Notes under the pieces: generated by a model
Database searches by the model: none
What the model saw: the letters and a program-made list of their open reading frames with translations, nothing else
Told to the model about the DNA's origin: nothing
Program-made: the position numbers and the translations under genes
Shown here: in pieces, positions 35,901 through 49,995 of the stretch
How the letters are laid out: each line of letters begins with the position of its first letter
Numbering within the stretch: position 1 is the first letter of the stretch
Assembly: GCA_027924585.1 (NCBI GenBank)
Contig: BSBM01002101.1
Span: 248,001 to 312,000, forward strand
Direction: 5' to 3'
Origin: Larix kaempferi
Lineage: Eukaryota; Streptophyta; Pinopsida; Pinales; Pinaceae
DNA length: 64,000 nt

Positions 35901-38900
35901 CCTACTTCTCGGAATTGAAAATTGAGAATCGATTTGGATGTCCCATTTGTAGACATGCGCGCACAGCAACTTTCATGACGTTCCGAGCTATTTTCTCCCC
36001 CTTTATGCACAACTCTAGAGAAAACGCACGATCAAGTTTCAACTTTGACCAACTTTTCGGAATTGAAATTTGAGAATATTTTTGGATGTCCCATTGGTAG
36101 ACAAGCGTCCACACCAACTTTCGTGACGTTACGAGCTAATTTCACACCCTTTAAGCTCAAGCCTAGAGAAAACTCATGGTGGCGTTTTGACTTTGACCAA
36201 CTTCTCGTAATTGAAAATTGAGCATAGATTTGGATGTACCGTTGGTAGACAAGTGCGCATGCCAACTTTCGTTACGTTCTGAGCTATTTTCTCACCCTTT
36301 AAGCCCAAGTCTAGCGAAAAAACACGGTCGAGTTTCAACTTTGACCAACTTCTCGAAATTGAAATTCAAGAATAGTTTTGGATGTCCTATTGGTAGACAA
36401 GCGTCCACAGCAACTTTCGTGACATTCCGAGCTATTTTCTCCCCCTTTATGCCCAAGTCTAGAGAAAACACACGTTCAAGTTTCGACTTTGACGAACTTC
36501 ACGGAATTCAAAATTAAGCATAGATTTGGATGTTCCGTTGGTAGACAAGTGAGCACGCCAACTTTCGTGACTTTTCGAGCTATTTTCCCACCCTTTAAGC
36601 CCAAGTCTAGCGTAAACGCACGGTTGCGTTTCAACTTTGAGCAGCTTCTCCGAATTGAATTGTGAGAATAGATTTGGATGTCCCATTTGTAGACAAGCGT
36701 CCATGCCAACTTTCGTGACGTTTCGATCTATTTTCTCCCCCTTTAATCCCAAGTATAGCAAAAACGCACCATCGAGTTTCGACTTTGACCAAATTCACCA
36801 AATTGAAAATTGAGCATAAATTTGGATGTCCCGTTGGTAGACAAGTGCGCACGCCAACTTTCGTGATGTTCCAAGCTATTTTCTCACCGTTTAAGCCCAA
36901 GTCTAGCAAAAACGCATATTCGATTTTCAACTTTTACCAACTTCTCGAAATTTAAATTTGAGAATAGATTTGGATGTCCCATTGGTAGACAAGCGTCCAT
37001 GCCAACTTTCATGACGTTTCGAGCTTTTTTCTCCCCCTTTAACCCCAAGACCAGCGAAAACGCACGGTCGAGTTTCGACTTTGACCAACTTCTCGGAATT
37101 AAAAATTTAGAATCGATTCGGATGACCCATTTGTAGACATGCACGCACAACAACTTTCATGACGTTACGAGCTAATTTCACACCCTTTAAGCCCAATTCT
37201 AGAGAAAACGCATGATCCAGTTTCAACTTTGACCACCTTCTTCGAATTGAAATTTGAGAATAGTTTTAGATGTCCCATTGGTAGACAAGCATCCACACAA
37301 ACTTTGTGACGTTCCGAGCTATTTTCTCTCCCTTTAAGCCCAAGTCTAGCGAAAACGCACGGACGATTTTCGACTTTCAACAACTTCTCGGAATTGAAAA
37401 TTGAGCATAGATTTGGATGTCCCATTGGTAAACAAGTGCGCACACCAACTTTCATGACGTTCCGAGGTATTTTCCCACCCTTTAATCCCAAGTCTAGCGA
37501 AAATGCATGGTCGCCTTACGGCTTTGACCTACTTCTAGGAATTTAAAACGTAGAATAGATTTGGATGTCCCATTTGTAGACATGCGCGCACAACACATTT
37601 CGTGATGCTACGAGCTAATTTCACACCCTTTAAACTCAAGTCTAGTGAAAACGCATTGTGGCATTTCGACCTTGACCAACTTCACGGAATCGAAAATTGA
37701 GCATAGATTTGGATGTCCCGTTGGTAAACAAGTGTGCACGCCAACTTTCGTGACGTTCCGAGCTATTTTCCAACCCTTTAAGCCCAAGTCTAGCGTAAAC
37801 GCATGGTCGCGTTTCAACTTTGACTAACTTCTCAGAATTGAAATTTGAGAATAGATTTGGATGTCCCATTGGTAGACAAGCGTCCACACCAACGTTCGTG
37901 AAATTTCGAGCTATTTTTCCTGCTTTAAGCCAAACTCTAGAGAAAACGCGCGGTCGAATTTCAACTCTGACCAACTTCTCGGAATTGAAATTTGAGAATA
38001 TTTTTGGATGTCACACTGGTAGAAAAGCGTCCACACCAACTTTCGTAATGTTCCGAGCTATTTTCTACCCCTTTAAGCCTAAGTCTGGCGAAAACGCAGG
38101 GTCGAGTTTCGGCTTTGACCAACTTCTTGGAATTGAAATTTGAGAATAGATTTGGATATCCCATTGGTAGACAAGCATGCACACCAACTTTCATGACGTT
38201 TCGAGCTATTTTCTCCCCATTTAATCCCAAGTCTAGCGAAAACGCACGGTCGCATTTTGGCTTTGATGTACTTCTCGGAATTGAAATTTGAGAATAAATT
38301 TGGATGCCGCATTGGTAGAGGAGCGCGTACGCCAACTTTCGTGACGTTCTGAGCTATTTTCTCAACATTTAAGCCCAAGTCTAGCGAAAATGCACAGTCG
38401 CGTTTCGGCTTTGACCTACTTCTCGGAGTTGAAATTTGAGAATAAATTTGGATGCCCCATTCGTAGACAAGTGCATATGCCAACTTTCGTGATATTCCCG
38501 GCTATTTTCTCACCCTTTAAGCTGAAGTCTAACGAAAATGCACGGTCGTGTTTCGGACTTGACCAACTTCTCAGAATTTAAATTTGAGAATAGATATGGA
38601 TGCCCCATTGGTAGACAAGCATGCACGCCAACTTTCATGACGTTCCGAGCTATTTTCTCCCCCTTTAAGCCCAAGTCTAGCGAAACCGCACGTTCGATTT
38701 TCAACTTTGACCAACTTCTTGGAATTTAAATTTGAGAATAGTTTTGAATGTCTGATTGGTAGACAGACGTCCACGCCAACTTTTGTAACGTTCGAGCTTA
38801 TTTCTCCCCCTTTAACCCCAAGCCTAGCGAAAACGCACGGTCGATTTTCATCTTTCACTAACTTCTCGGAATTGAAAATTGAGCATAGATTTGGATGTCC

Positions 38901-39995
38901 CGTTGGTAGACAAGTGCGCACGCCAACTTTCGTGATGTTCCGAGCTATTTTCCCACCCTTTAATCCCAAGTCTATTGAAAACGCAAAGTTGAGTTTCAAC
39001 TTTGAACACCTTCTCGGAATTGAAATTTTAGAATAGTTTTGGATGTCCCATTGGTAGACAAGTGTCCATGCCAACTTTCGTGACGTTCCGAGCTATTTTC
39101 TCCCCATTTAAGCCCATGTCTGGCGAAAACACACGGTCGAGTTTCGACTTTGACCAACTTCGCGGAATTGAAAATTGAGTAGAGATTTGGATGTCCCATT
39201 GGTAGATAAGTGCGCAAGCCAACTTTCGTGACGTTCCGAGATATTTTCCCACCCTTTAATCCCAAGTCTAGCAAAAACGCACGGTCGAGTTTCAACTTTG
39301 ACTAACTTGTCGGAATTCAAATTTGAGAATAGATTTGGATGTCCCATTGGTAGATAAGCATCCACGCCAACTTTCGTGACGTTTCGAGCTTTTTTCTCCC
39401 CCTTTAAGACCAAGTCTAGCGAAAACGCACGGTCGAGTTTCGACTTTCACCAACTTCTCAGAATTGAAAATTGAGCATAGATTTGGATGTCCCGTTGATA
39501 GAAAAGTGTGCACGCCAACTTTCGTAACGTTCTGAGCTATTTTCCAACCCTTTAATCCCAAGTCTATCGAAAACGCACGGTCATGTTTAAACTTTGACCA
39601 AGTTCTCGGAATTGAAATTTGAGCATAGTTTTGGATGTCCCATTGGTAGACAAGCGTGCATGCCAACTTTCGTGACATTCCGAGCTATTTTCCACCCCTT
39701 TAATCCCAAGTCTAGCCTAAACGCACGGTCGAGTTTCAACTTTTACCAACTTCGCGGAATTGAAAATTGAGCATAGATTTGGATGTCCCATTGGTAGAAA
39801 AGTGTCCATGCTAGCTTTCATGACGTTCCGAGTTGTTTTCTCCGCCTTTAAGGCCAAGTCTAGTGAATAAGCACTGTCGAGGTTCGACTTTGACGAACTT
39901 CACGCAATTGAAAATTGAGCATAAATTTGGATGTCCCGTTGGTAGAAAAGTGTGCACGCCAACTTTCGTGACCCTCCAAGCTATTTTCCCACCCT
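29998..39995. repeat. HOR unit copy 4 (9,998 bp)
   Basis: This copy appears identical to copy 3 over its full length in my comparison, including A at 38800. Two adjacent 10-kb units without a visible difference are either a very recent duplication or a place where an assembly could gain or lose a unit. Confidence 0.97.
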
Positions 39996-42900
39996 TTAAG
40001 CCCAAGTCTAGCGAAAATGCAGAGTTGAGTTTCGACTTTCACCAACTTCTTGGAATTGAAAATTGAGCACAGATTTGGATGTCCTATTGGTAGACAAATG
40101 CGCACGCCAACTTTCGTGACGTTCCAAGCTATTTTTGCGCCCTTTAATTCCAAGTCTAGCGAAAAAAGCATTGTCGAGTTTCAACTTTGACCAACTTCTT
40201 GGAATTGAAATTTGAGAATAGTTTTGGATGTCCCACTGGTAGACAAGCGTCCATGCCAACTTTCATGACGTTCCAAGCTATTTTCTCCCCCATTAAGCCC
40301 AACTCTAGTGAAAACGTACGGTCGAGTTTCGACTTTCACCAACTTCTCGGAATTGAAAATTGAGCATAGATTTGGATGTCCAATTTGTAGACATGCACGC
40401 ACAGCAACTTTCGTGATGCTACAAGCTAATTTAACACCCTTTAAGCTCAAGTCTAGCAAAAACGCATGATGGCATTTTGACTTTGAAAAACTTATTGGAA
40501 TTGAAATTTGAGAATAGATTTGGATGTCCCATTGGTAAACAAGCGTGCACGCCAAATTTGGTGAGGTTTCGAGTTATTTTCTCTCCCTTTAATCCCAAGT
40601 CTAGTGAAGACGCACGATCGAGTTTCAACTTTGACCAACTTCTTGGAATTGAAATTTGAGCATAGATTTGTATGTCCCGTTGGTAGACAAGTGCGCACGC
40701 CAACTTTCGTTACATTCCGAGCTATTTTCTTCCCCTTTAAGCCAAACTCTAGAGAAAATGCGCAGTCGAGTTTCAACTTTGACTAACTTCTCGGAATTGA
40801 AATTTGAGAATTGATTTGGATGTCACATTGTTAGACAAGCGTCCACGCCAACTTTCGTGACGTTGCGAGTTTCGACTTTCACCAACTTCTCGGAATTGAA
40901 AATTGAGCATAGATTTAGATTTCCCGTTGGTAGACAAGTGCGCACACCAACTTTCATGACGTTCCGACGTATTTTCCCACATTTTAAGCCCAGGTCTAGC
41001 GAAAACGCACAGTGGAGTTTCGACTTTCACCAACTTCTCGAAATTGAAATTTGAGAATAGTTTTGGATGTCCCATTGGTAGAAAAGTGTCCACACCAACT
41101 TTCGTGACATTTCGAGCTATTTTATCCCCCCTTTAAGCACAACTCTAGAGAAAACGCACGGTCCCGTTTCGGCTTTGACCAACTTCTCGGAATTGAAAAC
41201 TGAGAATAGATTTGGATGTCCTTGTAGACATGCCCACACAGCAACTTTTGTGACGTTACGAGCTAATTTCACACCCTTTAAACTCAAGTCTAGCGAAAAC
41301 GCATGGTGGCATTTCGACCTTGATCAACTTCTCGGAATTGGAAATTGAGCACAGATTTGGATGTACCATTGGTAGACAAGTGCGCACACCAACTTTCGTG
41401 ACATTCCAAGCTATTTTCCCGCCTTTTAATTCCAAGTCTAGCGAAAAAAGCATGCTCGAGCTTCGACTTTCACCAACTTCTCGGAATTGAAAATTGAGCA
41501 TAGATTTGGATGTCCCATTTGTAGACATGCGTGCACGGCAACTTTCGTGACGCTACGAGCTAATTTCACACCCTTTAAGCTCAAGTCTAGCGAAAACGCA
41601 TGGTGGCATTTCGAATTTGACCAACTTCTTGGAATTGAAATTTGAGAATAGATTTGAAAGTCACATTGTTAGACAAGCATCCACGCCAACTTTCATAACG
41701 TTTCGAGCTTTTTTCTCCCCCTTTAAGCCCAAGTCTAGCGAAAACGCACGGATGAGTTTCGACTTTCACCAACTTCTCAAAATTTAAAATAGAGCATATA
41801 TTTGGATGTCCCGTTGGTAGACAAGTGCGCACGCCAACTTCCTTCACATTCCGAGCTATTTTCCTACCTTTTAAGCCCAAGTCTAGCGAAAACGCACGGT
41901 CGAGTTTCAACTTTAACCAACTTCTCGGAATTGAAATTTGAGAATAGTTTTGGATGTCTTATTGGTAGACAAGCGTCCACACCAACTTTCGTCACATTCT
42001 GAGCTATTTTATCCCCCTTTAAGCCCAACTCTAGAGAAAACGCACGGTCGCGTTTCGTCTTTGACCTACTTCTCGGAATTGAAAACTGAGAAAAGATTTG
42101 GATGTCCCATTTTCTAACATGCGTGGACAACAACTTTCGTGACGTTACGAGCTAATTTCACACCCTTTAAGCTCAAGTCTAACGAAAATTTTGACTTTGA
42201 CCAACTTCTGGGAATTGAAATTTGAGAATAGATTTGGATGTCTCGTTGGTAGACAAGTGCGCATGCCAACTTTCGTGATGTTCCGAGCTATTTTCCCACC
42301 CTTTAAGCCCAAGTCTAGCGAAAACACATGGTCGAGTTTCAACTTTGACCAATTTCCCGAAATTGAAATTTGAGAATAGTTTTGGATGTCCCATTGGTAA
42401 ACAAGCATCCATGCCAACTTTCGTGACGTGCCGACCTATTTTCTGCCCCATTAAGCCCAACTCTAGTGAAAACGTACGGTCGAGTTTCGAATTTCACCAA
42501 CTTCTCCGAATTGAAAATTGAGCATAGATTTGGATGTCCCATTTGTAGACATGCGCACACAGCAAAATTCATGACGTTACGAGCTAATTTCACACCCTTT
42601 AAGCTCAAGTCTAGCGAAAACACATGGTGGCATTTCGACTTTGACCAACTTCTGGGAATTGAAATTTGAGAATAGATTTGGATGTCCCGTTGGTAGACAA
42701 GTGTGCACGCCAACGTTCGTGACGTTACGAGCTAATTTCACACCCTTTAAGCTCAAGTCTAGAGAAAACGCATGGTGGCGTTTCGACTTTGACCAAGTTC
42801 TGGGAATTGAAATTTGCGAATAGATTTGGATGTCCCGTTGGTAGACAAGTGCCCATGCCAACTTTCATGATGTTCCAAGGTATTTTATCCCCCTTTAAGC

Positions 42901-45900
42901 CCAAGTCTAGAGAAAACGCACGGCCGCGTTTCGGGTTTGACCTACTTCTCGGAATTGAAAATTGAGAATAGATTCGGACGTCCCATTTGTAGACTGGTGT
43001 GCACACCAACTTTCGTGACGTTCCAAGCTATTTTTTCACCCTTTAAGCTCAAGCCTAGCAAAAACGCACGGTCGATTTTCGACATTCACCAACTTCTCGA
43101 AATTGAAAATTGAGCATTGATTTGGATTTCCCATTGGTAGACAAGTGCGCACGCCAACGCTCATGACGTTCCGAGCTATTTTCCCACCCTTTAAGCTTAA
43201 GTCTAGCGAAAACGAATGGTGGCGTTTCGACTTTGACCAAGTTCTGGGAATTGAAATTTGAGAATAGATTTGGATGTCCCGTTGGTAGACAAGTGCCCAT
43301 GCCAACGTTCGGGACGTTCCGAGGTATTTTCTCGCCCTTTAAGCCCAACTCTAGAGAAAACGCACGATCGCGTTTCGGGTTTGACCTGCTTCTCGGAATT
43401 GAAAATCGGGAATAGATTTGGATGTCCCATTTGTAGACATGCGTGCAAAGCAAATTTCGTGACGTTATGAGCTAATTTCACACCCTGTAAGCTAAAGTCT
43501 AGCGAAAACATATGGTGGCGTTTCGACTTTGACCAACCTATGGGAATTGAAAATTAAGAATAGATTTAGATGTCCCATTGGTAGACAAGCGTCCACGCCA
43601 ACTTTCATGATGTTTCGAGCTTTGTTCTCCCCCTTTAAGCCCAAGTCTACTGAAAACACACGGTCGAATTTCGACTTTCACCAAATTCTTGGAATTGAAA
43701 ATTGAGCATAGATTTGGATTTCCCGTTGGTAGAAAAGTGTGCACGCCAACGTTCGCGATGTTCTGAGCTATTTTACCACCCTTTAAGCCCAAGTCTAGCG
43801 AAAACACACTGTCGAGGTTTGACTTCGACGAACTTTGCTGAATGGAAAATTGAGCGTAGATTTGGATGTCCCGTTGGTAGACAAGTCCGCACGCCAACTT
43901 TCGTGATGTTCCGAGCTATTTTCCCACCCTTTAATCCCAATTCTAGCGAAAACGCACGGTCGAGTTTCAACTTTGACCACCTTCTCGGAATTGAAATTTG
44001 AGAATAGTTTTGGATGTCCCATTGGTAGACAAGCGTCCATGCCAACTTTCCTGATGTTCCGAACTATTTTCTCCCCCTTTAAGCCCAAGTCTAGCGAAAA
44101 CGGACGGTTGAGTTTTGACTTTGAACAACTTCACGGAATTGAAAATTGAGCATAGATTTGGATGTCCCATTGGTAGACAAGTGCGCATGCCAACTTTCAT
44201 GGTGTTCCGAGCTATTTTCCCGCCCTATAATCCCAAGTCTAGCAAAAAAAGCATGGTCGATTTTCAACTTTGCCAACTTCTCGGAATTGAAATTTGAGAA
44301 TAGTTTTGGATGTCCCATTGGTAGACAAGCGTCCATGCCAACTTTCGTGACGTTTCGAGCTATTTTCTCCCCCTTTAAGCCCAAGTTTAGTGAAAACGAA
44401 CGGTCGAGTTTCAACTTTGACCAACTTCTTGGAATTGAAATTTGAGAATAGTTTTGGATGTCCCATTGGTAGACAAGTGTCCACACCAACTTTCATCACA
44501 TTTCGAGCTATTTTATCCCCCTTTAAGCCCAACTCTACTGAAAACACACGGTCGCGTTTCGGCTTTGACCTACTTCTCGGAATTGAAAATTGAGAATAGA
44601 TTTGGATGTCCCATTTGTGGACATGCGTACACAACAACTTTCGTGACGTTACGAGCTAATTTCACACCCTTTAAGCTCAAGTCTAGCGAAAAATCACGGT
44701 CGAGTTTCAACTTTGACCAACTTCCCGGAATTTAAATTTGAGAATAGTTTGGGATGTCCCATTGGTAGACAAGCGTCCACACCAACTTCCGTGACGTTCC
44801 GACCTATTTTCTGCCCCATTAAGCCCAACTCTAGTGAAAACGTATGGTCGAGTTTTGACTTTCACCAACTTCTCGGAATTAAAAATTGAGCATATATTTG
44901 GATGTCCCATTTGTAGACATGCACGCACAACAAATTTCGTGACGTTAAGAGCTAATTTCACACCCTTTAAGCTCAAGTGTAGTGAAAACGCATGGTGGCA
45001 TTTCGACTTTGACCAACTTCTTGAATTGAAATTTGAGAATAGATTTGGATGTACCGTTGGTAGACAAGTGCGCACGCCAACTTTCGTGACGTTTTGAGTT
45101 ATTTACCCACCCTTTAAGCCCAAGTCTAGCAAAAACGCAGGATCGAGTTTCAACTTTGACCAACTTCTTGGAATTGAAGTTTGAGAATAGATTTGGATGT
45201 CCCATTGGTAGACAAGCGTCCATGCCAACTTTCGTGACGTTTCGAGCTATTTTCTCCTCCTTTAATCCCAAGTCTAGCGAAAACGCACGGTCGAGTTTCG
45301 ACTTTGACCAGCTTCGCGGAATTGAAAATTGAGCATAGATTTGGATTCCCTGTTGGTCGACAACTGCACACGCCAACTTTCGTGATGTTCCGAGAAATTC
45401 TCCACCCTTTAAGGCTAAGTCTAGCAAAAACGCACGGTCGAGTTTCGGCTTTGACCAACTTCTCGGAATTGAAATTTGAGAATAGATTTGGATATCCCAT
45501 AGGTAGACAACCGTGCACGCCAACTTTCGTGATGTTCTGAGCTATTTTATTCCCCTTTATGCCCAACACTAGAGAAAACGCACGGTTGCATTTCGGCTTT
45601 GACCTACTTCTCGGAATTGAAAATTGAGAATAGATTTGGATGTCCCATTTGTAGACATGCGCGCACAGCAACGTTCGTGACGTTCCGAGCTATTTTCTCC
45701 CCCTTTAAGACCAACTCTAGCGAAAACGCACGATCAAGTTTCAACTTTGACCAACTTCTCAGAATTGAAATTTGAGAATAGTTTTGGATGTCCCATTGGT
45801 AGACAAGTGTCCACACGAACTTTCGTGACATTCCGAGCTATTTTCTCCCCCTTTAAGCCCAACTCTAGAGAAAACGCACGGTCTCGTTTCGGCTTTGACC

Positions 45901-48900
45901 TACTTCTCGGAATTGAAAATTGAGAATCGATTTGGATGTCCCATTTGTAGACATGCGCGCACAGCAACTTTCATGACGTTCCGAGCTATTTTCTCCCCCT
46001 TTATGCACAACTCTAGAGAAAACGCACGATCAAGTTTCAACTTTGACCAACTTTTCGGAATTGAAATTTGAGAATATTTTTGGATGTCCCATTGGTAGAC
46101 AAGCGTCCACACCAACTTTCGTGACGTTACGAGCTAATTTCACACCCTTTAAGCTCAAGCCTAGAGAAAACTCATGGTGGCGTTTTGACTTTGACCAACT
46201 TCTCGTAATTGAAAATTGAGCATAGATTTGGATGTACCGTTGGTAGACAAGTGCGCATGCCAACTTTCGTTACGTTCTGAGCTATTTTCTCACCCTTTAA
46301 GCCCAAGTCTAGCGAAAAAACACGGTCGAGTTTCAACTTTGACCAACTTCTCGAAATTGAAATTCAAGAATAGTTTTGGATGTCCTATTGGTAGACAAGC
46401 GTCCACAGCAACTTTCGTGACATTCCGAGCTATTTTCTCCCCCTTTATGCCCAAGTCTAGAGAAAACACACGTTCAAGTTTCGACTTTGACGAACTTCAC
46501 GGAATTCAAAATTAAGCATAGATTTGGATGTTCCGTTGGTAGACAAGTGAGCACGCCAACTTTCGTGACTTTTCGAGCTATTTTCCCACCCTTTAAGCCC
46601 AAGTCTAGCGTAAACGCACGGTTGCGTTTCAACTTTGAGCAGCTTCTCCGAATTGAATTGTGAGAATAGATTTGGATGTCCCATTTGTAGACAAGCGTCC
46701 ATGCCAACTTTCGTGACGTTTCGATCTATTTTCTCCCCCTTTAATCCCAAGTATAGCAAAAACGCACCATCGAGTTTCGACTTTGACCAAATTCACCAAA
46801 TTGAAAATTGAGCATAAATTTGGATGTCCCGTTGGTAGACAAGTGCGCACGCCAACTTTCGTGATGTTCCAAGCTATTTTCTCACCGTTTAAGCCCAAGT
46901 CTAGCAAAAACGCATATTCGATTTTCAACTTTTACCAACTTCTCGAAATTTAAATTTGAGAATAGATTTGGATGTCCCATTGGTAGACAAGCGTCCATGC
47001 CAACTTTCATGACGTTTCGAGCTTTTTTCTCCCCCTTTAACCCCAAGACCAGCGAAAACGCACGGTCGAGTTTCGACTTTGACCAACTTCTCGGAATTAA
47101 AAATTTAGAATCGATTCGGATGACCCATTTGTAGACATGCACGCACAACAACTTTCATGACGTTACGAGCTAATTTCACACCCTTTAAGCCCAATTCTAG
47201 AGAAAACGCATGATCCAGTTTCAACTTTGACCACCTTCTTCGAATTGAAATTTGAGAATAGTTTTAGATGTCCCATTGGTAGACAAGCATCCACACAAAC
47301 TTTGTGACGTTCCGAGCTATTTTCTCTCCCTTTAAGCCCAAGTCTAGCGAAAACGCACGGACGATTTTCGACTTTCAACAACTTCTCGGAATTGAAAATT
47401 GAGCATAGATTTGGATGTCCCATTGGTAAACAAGTGCGCACACCAACTTTCATGACGTTCCGAGGTATTTTCCCACCCTTTAATCCCAAGTCTAGCGAAA
47501 ATGCATGGTCGCCTTACGGCTTTGACCTACTTCTAGGAATTTAAAACGTAGAATAGATTTGGATGTCCCATTTGTAGACATGCGCGCACAACACATTTCG
47601 TGATGCTACGAGCTAATTTCACACCCTTTAAACTCAAGTCTAGTGAAAACGCATTGTGGCATTTCGACCTTGACCAACTTCACGGAATCGAAAATTGAGC
47701 ATAGATTTGGATGTCCCGTTGGTAAACAAGTGTGCACGCCAACTTTCGTGACGTTCCGAGCTATTTTCCAACCCTTTAAGCCCAAGTCTAGCGTAAACGC
47801 ATGGTCGCGTTTCAACTTTGACTAACTTCTCAGAATTGAAATTTGAGAATAGATTTGGATGTCCCATTGGTAGACAAGCGTCCACACCAACGTTCGTGAA
47901 ATTTCGAGCTATTTTTCCTGCTTTAAGCCAAACTCTAGAGAAAACGCGCGGTCGAATTTCAACTCTGACCAACTTCTCGGAATTGAAATTTGAGAATATT
48001 TTTGGATGTCACACTGGTAGAAAAGCGTCCACACCAACTTTCGTAATGTTCCGAGCTATTTTCTACCCCTTTAAGCCTAAGTCTGGCGAAAACGCAGGGT
48101 CGAGTTTCGGCTTTGACCAACTTCTTGGAATTGAAATTTGAGAATAGATTTGGATATCCCATTGGTAGACAAGCATGCACACCAACTTTCATGACGTTTC
48201 GAGCTATTTTCTCCCCATTTAATCCCAAGTCTAGCGAAAACGCACGGTCGCATTTTGGCTTTGATGTACTTCTCGGAATTGAAATTTGAGAATAAATTTG
48301 GATGCCGCATTGGTAGAGGAGCGCGTACGCCAACTTTCGTGACGTTCTGAGCTATTTTCTCAACATTTAAGCCCAAGTCTAGCGAAAATGCACAGTCGCG
48401 TTTCGGCTTTGACCTACTTCTCGGAGTTGAAATTTGAGAATAAATTTGGATGCCCCCCATTCGTAGACAAGTGCATATGCCAACTTTCGTGATATTCCCG
48501 GCTATTTTCTCACCCTTTAAGCTGAAGTCTAACGAAAATGCACGGTCGTGTTTCGGACTTGACCAACTTCTCAGAATTTAAATTTGAGAATAGATATGGA
48601 TGCCCCATTGGTAGACAAGCATGCACGCCAACTTTCATGACGTTCCGAGCTATTTTCTCCCCCTTTAAGCCCAAGTCTAGCGAAACCGCACGTTCGATTT
48701 TCAACTTTGACCAACTTCTTGGAATTTAAATTTGAGAATAGTTTTGAATGTCTGATTGGTAGACAGACGTCCACGCCAACTTTTGTAACGTTCGAGCTTT
48801 TTTCTCCCCCTTTAACCCCAAGCCTAGCGAAAACGCACGGTCGATTTTCATCTTTCACTAACTTCTCGGAATTGAAAATTGAGCATAGATTTGGGTGTCC

Positions 48901-49995
48901 CGTTGGTAGACAAGTGCGCACGCCAACTTTCGTGATGTTCCGAGCTATTTTCCCACCCTTTAATCCCAAGTCTATTGAAAACGCAAAGTTGAGTTTCAAC
49001 TTTGAACACCTTCTCGGAATTGAAATTTTAGAATAGTTTTGGATGTCCCATTGGTAGACAAGTGTCCATGCCAACTTTCGTGACGTTCCGAGCTATTTTC
49101 TCCCCATTTAAGCCCATGTCTGGCGAAAACACACGGTCGAGTTTCGACTTTGACCAACTTCGCGGAATTGAAAATTGAGTAGAGATTTGGATGTCCCATT
49201 GGTAGATAAGTGCGCAAGCCAACTTTCGTGACGTTCCGAGATATTTTCCCACCCTTTAATCCCAAGTCTAGCAAAAACGCACGGTCGAGTTTCAACTTTG
49301 ACTAACTTGTCGGAATTCAAATTTGAGAATAGATTTGGATGTCCCATTGGTAGATAAGCATCCACGCCAACTTTCGTGACGTTTCGAGCTTTTTTCTCCC
49401 CCTTTAAGACCAAGTCTAGCGAAAACGCACGGTCGAGTTTCGACTTTCACCAACTTCTCAGAATTGAAAATTGAGCATAGATTTGGATGTCCCGTTGATA
49501 GAAAAGTGTGCACGCCAACTTTCGTAACGTTCTGAGCTATTTTCCAACCCTTTAATCCCAAGTCTATCGAAAACGCACGGTCATGTTTAAACTTTGACCA
49601 AGTTCTCGGAATTGAAATTTGAGCATAGTTTTGGATGTCCCATTGGTAGACAAGCGTGCATGCCAACTTTCGTGACATTCCGAGCTATTTTCCACCCCTT
49701 TAATCCCAAGTCTAGCCTAAACGCACGGTCGAGTTTCAACTTTTACCAACTTCGCGGAATTGAAAATTGAGCATAGATTTGGATGTCCCATTGGTAGAAA
49801 AGTGTCCATGCTAGCTTTCATGACGTTCCGAGTTGTTTTCTCCGCCTTTAAGGCCAAGTCTAGTGAATAAGCACTGTCGAGGTTCGACTTTGACGAACTT
49901 CACGCAATTGAAAATTGAGCATAAATTTGGATGTCCCGTTGGTAGAAAAGTGTGCACGCCAACTTTCGTGACCCTCCAAGCTATTTTCCCACCCT
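39996..49995. repeat. HOR unit copy 5 (10,000 bp)
   Basis: The copy is 2 bp longer than the canonical unit because a run of four C has become six C at about 48453-48458 (GGATGCCCCCCATTCG). It carries T and T at 43646 and 43689, like copy 1 and unlike its neighbours 4 and 6. It has a private T at 43941 (CCCAATTCTAG instead of CCCAAGTCTAG). It shares G at 48895 (TTTGGGTG) with copy 6 only, and T at 48800 with copies 1 and 6. This mixture marks it as a mosaic copy. Confidence 0.97.
48451..48460. repeat. C-run expansion private to copy 5
   Basis: The sequence GGATGCCCCATTCG of the other units (for example at 8455) becomes GGATGCCCCCCATTCG. The two extra C make copy 5 10,000 bp long. A homopolymer change of this kind can be real slippage or a sequencing error. 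Confidence 0.85.
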
